Of a stretch of DNA of 64,000 bases, positions 1 to 7,973 are shown in pieces; the stretch's first letter is position 1, and each line of letters starts with the position of its first letter. The position numbers were made by a program, and so were the translations under genes. This stretch comes from Paraconexibacter algicola (GTDB lineage Bacteria; Actinomycetota; Thermoleophilia; Solirubrobacterales; Solirubrobacteraceae). The notes under the pieces are model-generated. The model saw only the letters and a list, made by a program, of their open reading frames with translations, ran no database searches and had not been told where the DNA came from. The stretch covers positions 496,001-560,000 of the forward strand of contig NZ_PYYB01000002.1 of the NCBI RefSeq assembly GCF_003044185.1, in the 5' to 3' direction.

Positions 1-1
1 C

Positions 2-505
2 GGCGTCCTGTTCGTCGACGAGGCGTACAGCCTCGTGTCCGGCGGCCAGGAGGACTTCGGGCGCGAGGCGCTCGCCGAGCTCGTCAAGCGCATGGAGGAC
101 GACCGCGACCGGCTCGTCGTCATCCTCGCCGGCTACCGGGACGAGATGGAGACGCTGATCGCCGCCAACACCGGCCTGCGCTCGCGGCTGCAGGCGACGC
201 TCGAGTTCGCCGACTACGACGCCGCCGAGCTCGCCGCGATCTTCGACCGGGTCGTGGAGCGCGACCACTGGACGCTCACCGCCGGCGCCCGCGAGCGCGC
301 GCACGCCGCCCTCGCCGCCCTGCACGCCGACCGTGGCGCCGACTGGGCCAACGCGCGCACCGCGCGGAGCTTCTACGAGCGCTGTCTCGCGCACCAGGCG
401 CTGCGCGTGACCGCCGACGGCGTCGTCGCGGGCCCGGACCTGGACACGATCGACGAGCAGGACGTGCCCGACGGTCCCGGGTGGGCGACCGGGCCGGGTC
501 GGTAG
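2..505 (+). CDS. CbxX/CfqX-type AAA ATPase, C-terminal part
   Basis: The gene enters from the left edge; about 167 residues of its C-terminal part are visible. The fragment opens with a Walker B segment (LFVDEAYSL), followed by a sensor strand ending ILAGY and then NTGLRSR, which fits the arginine-finger region of the CbxX/CfqX family (rubisco-activase-like hexameric AAA proteins). The C-terminal lid is rich in Arg and Ala and contains NARTARSFYE, the usual small-domain pattern of the family. Walker A lies outside the window. In non-photosynthetic actinobacteria these proteins occur in many contexts, including type VII secretion (EccA-like), so the substrate is unknown. Family assignment is firm; function is not. 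Confidence 0.85.
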   Translation, partial: GVLFVDEAYSLVSGGQEDFGREALAELVKRMEDDRDRLVVILAGYRDEMETLIAANTGLRSRLQATLEFADYDAAELAAIFDRVVERDHWTLTAGARERAHAALAALHADRGADWANARTARSFYERCLAHQALRVTADGVVAGPDLDTIDEQDVPDGPGWATGPGR

Positions 506-508
506 CCT
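503..508 (+). promoter_or_regulatory. TAGCCT -10-like box for leaderless start
   Basis: TAGCCT ends 8 bp before the GTG at 517 and its TAG is the stop codon of the AAA gene. It belongs to the recurrent TANNNT class described in the findings. It supports 517 rather than the more upstream GTG at 481 as the true start. Confidence 0.5.
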
Positions 509-516
509 TCGCGTCC

Positions 517-855
517 GTGCCGACGTTCCAGGGCCTCGAGTTCGACTACGCGCTGCACCTGCTCCCGCCCGGCCGCATGGGCTTCAGCCGCTGGCGCTGG
601 GAGCTGTGGCACGGCAGCACGCTGCTGGCCACGGGCTGGCGCACAGACCGCGGCGCCGCCGTGCGCGCCCTCCAGGGCCACGGGGCGCGCGTCGCGCTGC
701 GGATGTTCGGCCTGCGGCGCGAGCCGCCCGCGCCCGCGACGCTCACGCGCGACCTCGCGCCCGGCCGGGCGCTGAAGGTCGAGCTCGGTGCCGTCAGCTT
801 CACGCTGATGCCGCGCGGCCTGGACCGGGACCTCGTCCCGGTCGCCGCCGGCTGA
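517..855 (+). CDS. Hypothetical protein, 112 aa
   Basis: I do not recognise this small soluble protein. It has no signal peptide or membrane segment. It begins with aromatic-rich strands (LEFDYALHLL, then RWRWELWHG) and ends with alternating strands (LKVELGAVSF), suggesting a small beta-rich fold. The frame is open from GTG 481, but GTG 517 is preferred because a TAGCCT box lies just upstream and the first twelve codons would otherwise overlap the AAA gene. It converges on folK, with a shared hairpin between the two stop codons. Confidence 0.6.
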   Translation: MPTFQGLEFDYALHLLPPGRMGFSRWRWELWHGSTLLATGWRTDRGAAVRALQGHGARVALRMFGLRREPPAPATLTRDLAPGRALKVELGAVSFTLMPRGLDRDLVPVAAG

Positions 856-867
856 CGCTCAGCCGGC
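847..867. terminator. Bidirectional hairpin made of two stop codons
   Basis: A perfect 9-bp stem (847-855 with 859-867) has a 3-nt loop. The TGA stop of the plus-strand gene (853-855) pairs with the TCA that is the folK stop on the minus strand (859-861). No T-tract follows. It is well placed to terminate both convergent genes. Confidence 0.55.
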
Positions 868-1380
868 CGGCGGGACCTGCAGCGGCGCGCCCTCGCGGCG
901 CACGCCCTCGTCCAGCGGCAGCGCGGCGAGCGCCTGCGCCAGCGACGCCCCGTCCGGGGTGCGCAGCTCGAGGTCGAGCTCCAGCAGCGGCACGAGCACG
1001 AAGCGGCGCGAGGTCACCTGCTCGTGCGGCAGCGTCAGCCGCTCGCTGCGGTACGGGGCGTCCCCGAGCAGCAGCAGGTCGACGTCGATCGGGCGCGGCC
1101 CGTGACGCACGTAGCCGTCCTCCCCGGCGAGGATGCGACCGAGCTCCCGCTCGACGGCCTTGCACGCGTCGAGCAGCGCCTCGGGCGCGAGATCGGTCTC
1201 GATCCGCACGCACGCGTTGAGGAACGACGGCTGGTCGAGGACCTCGCCGACCGGATCGGTGTCGTAGGTCGAGCTCGCCGCCGTGACCGTGACGCCCTGT
1301 GCGGGCAGCAGGTCGACCGCCCGCTGCAGGTTGCCGCGCCGGTCGCCGACGTTGGAGCCCAGGCCGAGGTAGCCGGTCAC
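859..1380 (-). CDS. folK: 6-hydroxymethyl-dihydropterin pyrophosphokinase (HPPK)
   Basis: This enzyme transfers pyrophosphate from ATP to 6-hydroxymethyl-7,8-dihydropterin, the step before dihydropteroate synthase. At 173 aa it matches the family length. Visible motifs are GLGSNVGDR near the N terminus, the signature RPIDVDLLLL around residue 97 with its two metal-binding Asp residues, and LPHEQVTSRRFVLVPLLEL. The GTG start overlaps the TGA of the upstream SnoaL-like gene (GTGA), indicating translational coupling. It is the last gene of the minus-strand folate cluster that also holds folP and folB. Confidence 0.95.
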   Translation of the reverse strand: MTGYLGLGSNVGDRRGNLQRAVDLLPAQGVTVTAASSTYDTDPVGEVLDQPSFLNACVRIETDLAPEALLDACKAVERELGRILAGEDGYVRHGPRPIDVDLLLLGDAPYRSERLTLPHEQVTSRRFVLVPLLELDLELRTPDGASLAQALAALPLDEGVRREGAPLQVPPAG

Positions 1381-1769
1381 GCGCCGGTCCCCTGCTCCTG
1401 GAGCGCGGCGAGCGCGCGGCCCATGCCCTCGACGACGGCCTGCAGGCCGCTCAGCGGGCGGATCATCACCGTCAGTTCCGTGACGAGGCCGTCCGCGCCG
1501 ACGGTCAGCAGGTCGACGCCCTCGATCTCGCGGTCGCCGACGGTGGCGCGGAAGCGGAGCACCGCGCGGTCGCCGTCGTGCAGCTCGTCGACGTAGCGGA
1601 AGTCCTCGAACACCTGCAGCACCCCGGCGAGCACGAACGCGGTCGCGTCGCGGCCCGCGTAGGGCTTGTGGACCGCCGGGGAGCAGAAGACGACGTCGGG
1701 CGCCAGGGTGGCGACCAGCGCCGCGTGGTCGTGGGCCACGACGGCGTCACGGAAGGCGAGCGTGCTCAT
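1377..1769 (-). CDS. SnoaL/NTF2-like protein
   Basis: A 130-aa protein with the NTF2-like cone fold pattern: an N-terminal helix with AHDHAALVATLAPDVVFCSP, the phrase YAGRDATAFVLAGVL, and a strand pair FRYVDELHDGDRAVLRF followed by IEGVDLLTVGADG. Family members are small hydrolases, isomerases or ligand-binding proteins, so the activity cannot be read from sequence. It sits inside the folate cluster between the thioesterase-like gene (19 nt upstream) and folK (4-nt overlap). It is probably a co-transcribed passenger rather than a folate enzyme. Confidence 0.75.
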   Translation of the reverse strand: MSTLAFRDAVVAHDHAALVATLAPDVVFCSPAVHKPYAGRDATAFVLAGVLQVFEDFRYVDELHDGDRAVLRFRATVGDREIEGVDLLTVGADGLVTELTVMIRPLSGLQAVVEGMGRALAALQEQGTGA

Positions 1770-1788
1770 GCGCAGACCCTCTCACGTC

Positions 1789-2613
1789 TCAGCGGTCGCG
1801 TCGCGCCCGCAGCAGCGCCAGCTGCCGGCCCTGCACCAGCAGCGTGCCGTCGGGCGCCCAGATCTCGGCGTCCTCCTCCGACAGTCCGTCCCGGGACGTC
1901 CCGGAGCGGTAGCGGCCGATCAGCGGCGTCGCCGGGTCGAGCGCGAGCGCGACCTCGGGCGCCCGGAAGTGGACGGTGAGGTCGAGGGTCGGCGCGCCCG
2001 CGACCGCGTCCAGGCGGCACCACGGGGCGGGCAGCCAGGCGTCGACGAGCAGTGCCAGGACCCCGGCGTCGTAGGCCACCGGGTTCGCGAGCCGCACGTA
2101 GCCGCCGGTGAGCGCCTCCGGGGCGAGGCTGAACGGCGGGTGCCCGAGGCCGTAGCGGATGTCGAGGCGGTGGGCGATCTCCGGGGCCTGCTCCGGGAGG
2201 TCCCCCGCCGGGAGCGCCGCGTAGGGCGGCAGCGTCGGCGGCGCCGTCGCGTAGTCGGCGGCCGGCGGGAACGGCAGCGAGAGCGCCGCGAGCGCGAGGA
2301 TGCAGAGGTCGTCGTCCTGCACGAGCCGCGCCGTGACCGTCGTGACCGACCGGCCCGACCGCTCGACGGTCACGTGCACCTGGGCGTCGCGGTCGACCGC
2401 CGGGGAGCGCAGGTAGTGCAGCGTGATCGACCGCAGGTGGCGTGCCGGGTCGGCGACCTGCGCCTCGATCGCGTGGATGACGATCGCCGCGATGTAGCCG
2501 CCGTTGGGCCCGACCGGCGCCGACCAGCTGGGCGTCACGAATGCGCGGTAGCGGCCGTCGCCGAGCGGCTCGACCGCGGAGTCGCGGCCGAAGTGCGGGT
2601 CCTCCCCGGCCAT
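1789..2613 (-). CDS. Acyl-CoA thioesterase-like double hot-dog protein
   Basis: This 274-aa protein resembles the TesB-like thioesterase family with two hot-dog domains. The N-terminal half has PNGGYIAAIVIHAIE followed by LRSITLHYLRSP, a typical hot-dog helix and strand. The C-terminal half has TLDLTVHFRAPE and ends with DAEIWAPDGTLLVQGRQLALL, the usual final strands of the second domain. The ATG start lies 5 nt after folB, so it is in the same operon. Substrate is unknown; a catalytic triad could not be confirmed by eye. Confidence 0.75.
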   Translation of the reverse strand: MAGEDPHFGRDSAVEPLGDGRYRAFVTPSWSAPVGPNGGYIAAIVIHAIEAQVADPARHLRSITLHYLRSPAVDRDAQVHVTVERSGRSVTTVTARLVQDDDLCILALAALSLPFPPAADYATAPPTLPPYAALPAGDLPEQAPEIAHRLDIRYGLGHPPFSLAPEALTGGYVRLANPVAYDAGVLALLVDAWLPAPWCRLDAVAGAPTLDLTVHFRAPEVALALDPATPLIGRYRSGTSRDGLSEEDAEIWAPDGTLLVQGRQLALLRARRDR

Positions 2614-2618
2614 CGCGG

Positions 2619-3089
2619 CTAGCGCTCGCGCGCGGTCCGCCAGACCTCGACGCTGACCTCGTCGACGGGCAGCGCGATCGGGGGCTCGGGCTTGGCGGCC
2701 TTGACCGACACCTCGTCGGCGGCGAAGCGGTCGAGGAGCGCGTCGGCGATCGCGGAGCAGAGCCGCTCCAGCGTCTTGTAGGAGCGCTGCTGGGCCACGA
2801 GCGCGCAGACGTTGCAGACCTCGCCGTAGTCGACGGTGTCGTCGACCATGTCGGTGACGGTCGCGTCGCACTCCCCGACCTCCATGCGGATGTCCAGGAC
2901 GAGCCGCTGGCCGATCTCGCGCTCCGCGGCCGTGACCCCGTGGTGGGTGTACAGCGACAGGCCGCTGACCTCGATGGTCACCTCGGTCTGCGGGCCGCCC
3001 TCCTCGTCGAAGTCGTGCTCGTCGAGGTCGTCGTCGTCCAGGTCGTCCTCGAGGTCGTCCTCGTCGGGCCCGTGCTCGTCGCTGATCAC
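2619..3089 (-). CDS. folB: Dihydroneopterin aldolase with acidic N-terminal extension
   Basis: FolB cleaves 7,8-dihydroneopterin to 6-hydroxymethyl-dihydropterin and glycolaldehyde. The core begins around residue 36 with TIEVSGLSLYTHHGVTAAERE, followed by DTVDYGEVCNVC and the C-terminal KPEPPIALPVDEVSVEVWR pattern with the conserved Lys. Core length (about 120 aa) is normal. Ahead of it lie about 35 residues dominated by Asp and Glu, unusual for FolB. The GTG start overlaps the folP stop (GTGA) and no better internal start is visible, so the extension seems to be translated. Confidence 0.92.
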   Translation of the reverse strand: MISDEHGPDEDDLEDDLDDDDLDEHDFDEEGGPQTEVTIEVSGLSLYTHHGVTAAEREIGQRLVLDIRMEVGECDATVTDMVDDTVDYGEVCNVCALVAQQRSYKTLERLCSAIADALLDRFAADEVSVKAAKPEPPIALPVDEVSVEVWRTARER

Positions 3090-3883
3090 CGCGGCAACGT
3101 AGCAGCCGCCACGGTGAGCGCGTCCACGTGCTCGGCGACGTCGTGGACGCGGAAGACCGACGCACCGCGCTCGTACGCCAGGACGTTCGTGGCCAGCGTG
3201 GCGGCCACGCGCCGCGCGGGTTCGTCGCGGCCGGTCAGGCGGCCGAGGAACGACTTGCGCGACGTGCCCACGACCACGGGGAACCCGAGCGTGCAGAACG
3301 CGTCGATGCGTCGCACGAGCTCGAGGTTGTGCTCGATCGTCTTGCCGAAGCCGATGCCGGGGTCGATCTGGATCCGGTGCTCGGCGACCCCCTCGCCGAC
3401 CGCGAAGGTGATGCGCTCCTCCAGGAAGGCGAGGATGTCGTCGACGACGTCGTCGTAGCGGGGGTCGCGCTGCATCGTGCGCGGGTCGCCGAGCATGTGC
3501 ATGAGGCAGCAGTCCACGCCGCGGTCGGCGACGAGCCCGGCGAGCTCGGGCTCGGCGCGGAACGCGGTCACGTCGTTGACGTACACGGCCCCGGCGTCGA
3601 GCGCGGACTGCGCGACGTCGACCTTCGACGTGTCGATCGAGACGCGCGCGACGCCGTCCGCCGCCAGCGCGGCGACGACCGGCCCCACGCGCCGCAGCTC
3701 CTCGCCCGCGTCGACGGCGGCCGCTCCGGGCCGCGTCGACTCGCCGCCGACGTCGAGGATCGCGGCGCCCTCGGCCGCGAGCCGCCGTCCGTGCGCGATC
3801 GCGTCGCGCTCGTCGAGGAACGCGCCGCCGTCGCTGAACGAGTCGGGCGTCACGTTCACGATCCCCATGACGGTGAAGGCCAC
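3086..3883 (-). CDS. folP: Dihydropteroate synthase
   Basis: FolP condenses 6-hydroxymethyl-dihydropterin pyrophosphate with p-aminobenzoate and is the sulfonamide target. The 265-aa protein carries the full signature set: NVTPDSFSDGG (10-20), GGESTRPG (46-53), SIDTSK (82-87), NDVTAF (about 103), DPGIGFGKT (about 173), GTSRKSFLG (about 208) and RVHDVAEH near the C terminus. It leads the cluster folP-folB-thioesterase-SnoaL-folK and is coupled to folB by a 4-bp overlap. Confidence 0.97.
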   Translation of the reverse strand: MAFTVMGIVNVTPDSFSDGGAFLDERDAIAHGRRLAAEGAAILDVGGESTRPGAAAVDAGEELRRVGPVVAALAADGVARVSIDTSKVDVAQSALDAGAVYVNDVTAFRAEPELAGLVADRGVDCCLMHMLGDPRTMQRDPRYDDVVDDILAFLEERITFAVGEGVAEHRIQIDPGIGFGKTIEHNLELVRRIDAFCTLGFPVVVGTSRKSFLGRLTGRDEPARRVAATLATNVLAYERGASVFRVHDVAEHVDALTVAAATLPR

Positions 3884-3910
3884 GGCCGGATCCTGCCACG
3901 TCGCCGCGGC

Positions 3911-3931
3911 GTCCGGATTCCGTCCGGACGG
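3911..3931. promoter_or_regulatory. Palindromic operator-like sequence
   Basis: The 129-bp divergent gap between folP and the plus-strand gene at 4013 holds an inverted repeat GTCCGGA-TTCCG-TCCGGAC (3911-3929), overlapped by a perfect 12-bp palindrome CCGTCCGGACGG (3920-3931). It could be a repressor site for one or both flanking genes. There is no other support. Confidence 0.3.
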
Positions 3932-4012
3932 TCGGAGATGGTGCGGGTCGGAGCCGGTCCCCGTCCGTCCGGTCGCGGCGTGCCGCGACGAGCAGAAAGC
4001 AGATCAGCGCCC

Positions 4013-4297
4013 GTGCACACCGTCGCCCTCGTCCTCGCCACCACCGCCGTGGTCGGCCTGCTCACCGCCGCCTCGCTGGGCGTCGCCCGCGTCGCCGACG
4101 CGCTGGCGCCGTCCGCGCAGGAGCCCGCGGCCGTCCCGGCGGCGCGGGTGGCCTCGGCGACCGGCACGTGGGACGGGATCGAGCGGCGGACGGGCGTGGA
4201 CCGCCGCTGGCGCGCCGACGGCGGGCCGGGCGCGGGCGGCGAGCGTCGTCGCGGCGGGCGCCGAGCGACCGACCACCCGCAGGTGCGGGTGGCCTGA
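4013..4297 (+). CDS. Small single-pass membrane protein, 94 aa
   Basis: Unrecognised. From the GTG at 4013 the protein begins directly with a hydrophobic helix (VALVLATTAVVGLLTAASLGVA, about residues 4-25), followed by an Ala/Pro linker and a strongly basic Arg/Gly-rich cytoplasmic-looking tail with GIERRTGVDRRW and GGERRRGGRR. An ATG at 3938 is an alternative start but would bury the membrane helix in the middle of the protein. Tail composition suggests binding to nucleic acid or acidic lipid, but this is inference only. Confidence 0.5.
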   Translation: MHTVALVLATTAVVGLLTAASLGVARVADALAPSAQEPAAVPAARVASATGTWDGIERRTGVDRRWRADGGPGAGGERRRGGRRATDHPQVRVA

Positions 4298-4321
4298 GCC
4301 GGGCCGGGCGGCCGCCGGACG

Positions 4322-6322
4322 CTAGAGCAGCGGCTTCTCGGGGCTGTCGAGGCCGCGCGCCTCGACGCCGCCACCCGCGAGGCCGGGACGCGGCAGCGAG
4401 CGCGGCGCGTCGCGACGCTCGGGGGTCGAGGACGCGGTCGGCGTGGAGTCCGCCGGCGGCTCGACCTCGTCGGGCCCGAAGACCTCGAGCTCGGACTTGC
4501 CCTCGAGCAGCGCCACGAACTCGTCGCGCTCGATCGTCTCGCGCTTGAGCAGCAGCTCGGAGATCGTCTCGAGCGACTCGCGGTGCTCGTTGAGGAGGTC
4601 CTTGGCGCGCTGGTGCGCGGACTCGACGATCCGGCGGATCTCCGCGTCGATCTCCTTGGCGATGTCGTCGCTGTAGTCGGGCTCGGAGCTGAACTCGCGG
4701 CCGAGGAACGGCTGGCCGTGGTCGTGACCGAACACGCGCGGCCCGAGCTTCTCGCTCATGCCGAAGCGCATGACCATCTGCTTGGCGGTCGCGGTGACCT
4801 TCTGCAGGTCGTTCGACGCACCGGTCGTGATCTCGCCGAAGACGATCTCCTCCGCGGCGCGACCGCCGAGCGTCATCGCCATCGTGTCGAGCAGCTCCGC
4901 ACGGGTGGTGAGGAACTTGTCCTCGCCCGGCATCGAGATCGTGTACCCGAGCGCCTGGCCGCGGCTGACGACCGAGATCTTGTGGACCGGGTCGGCGTGC
5001 TCGAGGAAGTGCCCGACGAGCGCGTGGCCCATCTCGTGGTACGCGGTGACGAGCCGCTCCTTCTCGCCCATCACCCGGGTCTTCTTCTCGGGACCGGCGA
5101 TCACGCGCATGATCCCCTCCTCGAGCTCCACCTGGGTGATCTCGCGCTTGCCGGTGCGGGCGGCGAGCAGGGCGGCCTCGTTGACGAGGTTCGCGAGGTC
5201 GGCGCCGGTGAAGCCCGGGGTCTGGCCCGCGAGCGTGTCGGTGTCGATCTCCTGCGCCAGCGGCTTGCCGCGCGTGTGGACGTCGAGGATCTTCGCGCGG
5301 CCCTTGCGGTCGGGGCGGTCGACCATGATCTGGCGGTCGAAGCGGCCCGGGCGCAGCAGCGCGGGGTCGAGGATGTCGGGACGGTTGGTGGCCGCGATGA
5401 GGATGATGTTGTCCGTCATCGTGAAGCCGTCCATCTCGACGAGCAGCTGGTTGAGCGTCTGCTCGCGCTCGTCGTGACCGCCGCCCATGCCGGCGCCGCG
5501 GTGGCGGCCGACGGCGTCGATCTCGTCCATGAAGATGATGCAGGGCGAGTTCTGCTTGGCCTGCTCGAACAGGTCGCGCACGCGGGACGCGCCGACGCCG
5601 ACGAACATCTCCACGAAGTCCGAGCCGGAGATCGAGAAGAACGGGACCCCGGCCTCGCCGGCGACCGCGCGGGCCAGCAGCGTCTTGCCGGTGCCGGGAG
5701 GGCCGAACAGCAGGACGCCCTTGGGGATCCGGGCGCCGAGCGCCTGGAACTTCTTCGGGTTCTCGAGGAACTCCTTGATCTCGTGCAGCTCCTCGACGGC
5801 CTCGTCGGCGCCGGCGACGTCGCGGAAGGTGATCTTCGGCGAGTCGACCGACATGCGCTTGGCGCGGGACTTGCCGAAGGACATGACCTTCGAGCCGCCA
5901 CCCTGCATCTGGTTCATCAGGAAGATCCAGAAGCCGATGAAGATCAGGAACGGCAGGACGTAGGTCAGCAGCGACAGCCAGCCGTTGCTCTTGCGGCCCT
6001 CGACGTCGAAGCTCTGGAGCTTGCCCTCCTGCACCGCGGCGGTCAGCTGCGCCTCGAGGCGCTCCGCGTTGCCGTCGGTGAAGCCCGTCTCGCCCTTCTT
6101 GGCCTGGTCACGGCCCGGGGACTCGCGCAGCTCGTACTTGAGGACGTTGTCGCGCGTGCGCAGGTCGACCGTCTTGACCTGCCCGGCCTCGATCTTCGTG
6201 ATCAGCTCGGAGTACTGGAGCTTCGCGGGCTCCTCCCCCGGGCTGATCAGGCGCTGGGCGAAGAACGCCAGCACCACCACGATCAGGATCGGGAATGCAG
6301 CGCTCTTGAAGAACCGGCTCAT
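4322..6322 (-). CDS. ftsH: Membrane AAA zinc protease FtsH
   Basis: FtsH degrades misfolded membrane proteins and short-lived regulators as a membrane-anchored hexamer. The 666-aa protein has two membrane helices (about 9-26 and 114-136) flanking an extracytoplasmic domain, Walker A GPPGTGKT (207-214), Walker B with DEID (266-269), the second region of homology [19 protein letters not shown] and the zinc site HEMGH (429-433). The C terminus is a Pro/Ser/Thr-rich tail. The ATG at 6322 is preceded by a good GGAGG ribosome site, and a TAGGAT box (6387-6392) implies a leader of about 60 nt. This is the downstream end of the tilS-hpt-ftsH series. Confidence 0.98.
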   Translation of the reverse strand: MSRFFKSAAFPILIVVVLAFFAQRLISPGEEPAKLQYSELITKIEAGQVKTVDLRTRDNVLKYELRESPGRDQAKKGETGFTDGNAERLEAQLTAAVQEGKLQSFDVEGRKSNGWLSLLTYVLPFLIFIGFWIFLMNQMQGGGSKVMSFGKSRAKRMSVDSPKITFRDVAGADEAVEELHEIKEFLENPKKFQALGARIPKGVLLFGPPGTGKTLLARAVAGEAGVPFFSISGSDFVEMFVGVGASRVRDLFEQAKQNSPCIIFMDEIDAVGRHRGAGMGGGHDEREQTLNQLLVEMDGFTMTDNIILIAATNRPDILDPALLRPGRFDRQIMVDRPDRKGRAKILDVHTRGKPLAQEIDTDTLAGQTPGFTGADLANLVNEAALLAARTGKREITQVELEEGIMRVIAGPEKKTRVMGEKERLVTAYHEMGHALVGHFLEHADPVHKISVVSRGQALGYTISMPGEDKFLTTRAELLDTMAMTLGGRAAEEIVFGEITTGASNDLQKVTATAKQMVMRFGMSEKLGPRVFGHDHGQPFLGREFSSEPDYSDDIAKEIDAEIRRIVESAHQRAKDLLNEHRESLETISELLLKRETIERDEFVALLEGKSELEVFGPDEVEPPADSTPTASSTPERRDAPRSLPRPGLAGGGVEARGLDSPEKPLL

Positions 6323-6477
6323 ACGGCGAGAACCTCCGCCGCGAAGGCGGCGTGTGGACGTCGTGCGTGGTGACGCAAGGTCCCCGATCCTACCACGGTG
6401 CTCTCGGGGCCAAGCCGGGTGGGGCGGGTCTCGGGGCTGCGCATCTTCAGGGAATACGCGGCCCGGCGCCCCGTGGC

Positions 6478-7005
6478 CTACACGTTCAGCGAGGCGACGT
6501 ACGGGAGGTTGCGGTACCGCTCGGCGTGGTCGAGCCCGTAGCCGATGGCGAAGCGGTCCGGGATCTCGAAGCCGACGTAGCGGGCCTCGAGCTCGACCTT
6601 GCGGCGCTCCGGCTTGGTCAGCAGCGCGCACACCTCCAGCGAGGCGGGCTCGCGCGCACCGAGGTTGCGCAGCAGGTACTGCAGCGTCAGGCCCGAGTCG
6701 ACGATGTCCTCGACGATCAGGACGTGACGGCCGTCGATCGCGCGGTCGAGGTCCTTGATGATCCGCACGACGCCGCTGGAGTCCGTCGCGCTGCCGTAGC
6801 TGGCGACCGCCATGAAGTCGACCTCGCAGGGGATGTCGATCCGGCGCATCAGGTCGGCGAGGAAGAACACCGCGCCCTTCAGGACGCCGACGAGGAGCGG
6901 GTCGCGGCCCTCGTAGTCCCGCGAGATCTCCGCCCCGAGGTCCCGCACGCGCTGCGCGAGGGCGTCGGGCTGGACGAGGATCTCGCCGATCTGGGGGTCG
7001 CGCAT
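6478..7005 (-). CDS. hpt: Hypoxanthine(-guanine) phosphoribosyltransferase
   Basis: This purine salvage enzyme converts hypoxanthine or guanine to IMP or GMP using PRPP. At 175 aa it has the usual length. The conserved segments LVGVLKGAVFFLADL, the PRPP loop VEDIVDSGLTLQYLL and the C-terminal VGFEIPDRFAIGYGLDHAERYRNL are all present. A TATCCT box (7013-7018) lies 7 bp upstream of the ATG, so it can be transcribed separately from tilS even though tilS ends only 26 nt away. The tilS-hpt-ftsH order is a classic conserved neighbourhood in Gram-positive bacteria. Confidence 0.97.
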   Translation of the reverse strand: MRDPQIGEILVQPDALAQRVRDLGAEISRDYEGRDPLLVGVLKGAVFFLADLMRRIDIPCEVDFMAVASYGSATDSSGVVRIIKDLDRAIDGRHVLIVEDIVDSGLTLQYLLRNLGAREPASLEVCALLTKPERRKVELEARYVGFEIPDRFAIGYGLDHAERYRNLPYVASLNV

Positions 7006-7012
7006 GGCGCGG

Positions 7013-7018
7013 AGGATA
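7013..7018 (-). promoter_or_regulatory. TATCCT -10-like box for hpt
   Basis: TATCCT on the minus strand ends 7 bp before the hpt ATG. It falls between tilS and hpt and suggests a leaderless internal promoter. Confidence 0.45.
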
Positions 7019-7031
7019 GGGCGGCGGGCGG

Positions 7032-7973
7032 TCAGCGGGGCGGGAGCGGCGGCGTGCGGCCGATCCGCAGCACCCCGTCACGGACCTCGGCGCGCGCCCC
7101 GTCGCCGAGGTCCAGCGCGCCGTCCCGCAGCGCCAGCAGCTCGTCCAGGCGCCCGGGCGCGCGGGCGCACAGGCCGCCGGTGGCCGCCTCGGCCAGGTGG
7201 CGCACGACGAGCCGCGCCAGCGCCGGAGGGGCGGCGGTCAGCCGCGAGACGGCCACCGCGTCCTGCCCGTCCAGCAGGCCGGCGACGGCCGCGTCGAGGA
7301 CCGCGGCCTCGTCGCGCAGCAGCTCCACGGTCCGCAGGACGTTCTGCTCCGCGGCCGGATGGACGGCGCGCAGCGCCGGCACCAGCCCGTGGCGCACGCG
7401 GCTGCGCGCGAACCGCGGGTCGTCGTTGCCCGGGTCGTCGCGGACGGCGAGCCCGCGGGCGGCGCAGTACTCGCCGGTCTGCTCGCGGGTGACCGCCAGC
7501 AGCGGGCGCGCGACGACGGTCCCGCGGGCGGGCATCCCCAGCAGCGCGCGCCGGCCGGGCGAGGCGGCGAGCCGGTAGAGCACGGTCTCGACCTGGTCGG
7601 AGGCGGTGTGGGCGGTCACGGCCGCGAGCGCGCGGACCGCCGCCTCCCGGCCCGCGGCGGCGTACCGCTCCTCGCGCGCCCAGGCCTGGACGTTGCCCGC
7701 CCCGGTCCCGGGCGGGGTGAGGCGGTGCACGGTCAGCCCGACCCCGAGGGTCCCGCACAGGTCCGCGCAGTGCTCGGCGTCGGCGGCGCTGTCGGGCCGC
7801 AGCCCGTGGTCGACGTGCAGCGCCCGGACCCGGTCCGGGCCCGCGAGCGCGACCGCGACGTCGAGCAGGCAGACCGAGTCGCGGCCGCCGCTGAGCAGCA
7901 CCAGCGCGCCGTCGGCCAGGAGCCCCGTCGCGTCGGCGAGCCGGCGGACCCGGTCGACGACCGTCGCGGCCAT
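7032..7973 (-). CDS. tilS: tRNA(Ile)-lysidine synthase
   Basis: TilS attaches lysine to C34 of the CAU-anticodon tRNA-Ile, converting it to an AUA reader. The PP-loop ATP pyrophosphatase motif SGGRDS is at residues 28-33, followed by VDHGLRPDSAADAEHC and AWAREERY. At 313 aa it is the short form with the N-terminal catalytic domain and part of the central domain, as is common in actinobacteria. The start codon is immediately adjacent to the stop of the upstream lipoprotein-like gene, so the two are co-translated. Confidence 0.94.
   Translation of the reverse strand: MAATVVDRVRRLADATGLLADGALVLLSGGRDSVCLLDVAVALAGPDRVRALHVDHGLRPDSAADAEHCADLCGTLGVGLTVHRLTPPGTGAGNVQAWAREERYAAAGREAAVRALAAVTAHTASDQVETVLYRLAASPGRRALLGMPARGTVVARPLLAVTREQTGEYCAARGLAVRDDPGNDDPRFARSRVRHGLVPALRAVHPAAEQNVLRTVELLRDEAAVLDAAVAGLLDGQDAVAVSRLTAAPPALARLVVRHLAEAATGGLCARAPGRLDELLALRDGALDLGDGARAEVRDGVLRIGRTPPLPPR

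Noticed and set aside
4583-6373. Open frame of nearly 600 codons antisense to ftsH
   Set aside because: It is the mirror of a certain gene in high-GC DNA; its translation is Arg/Asp/Leu low-complexity with no motif and no promoter.
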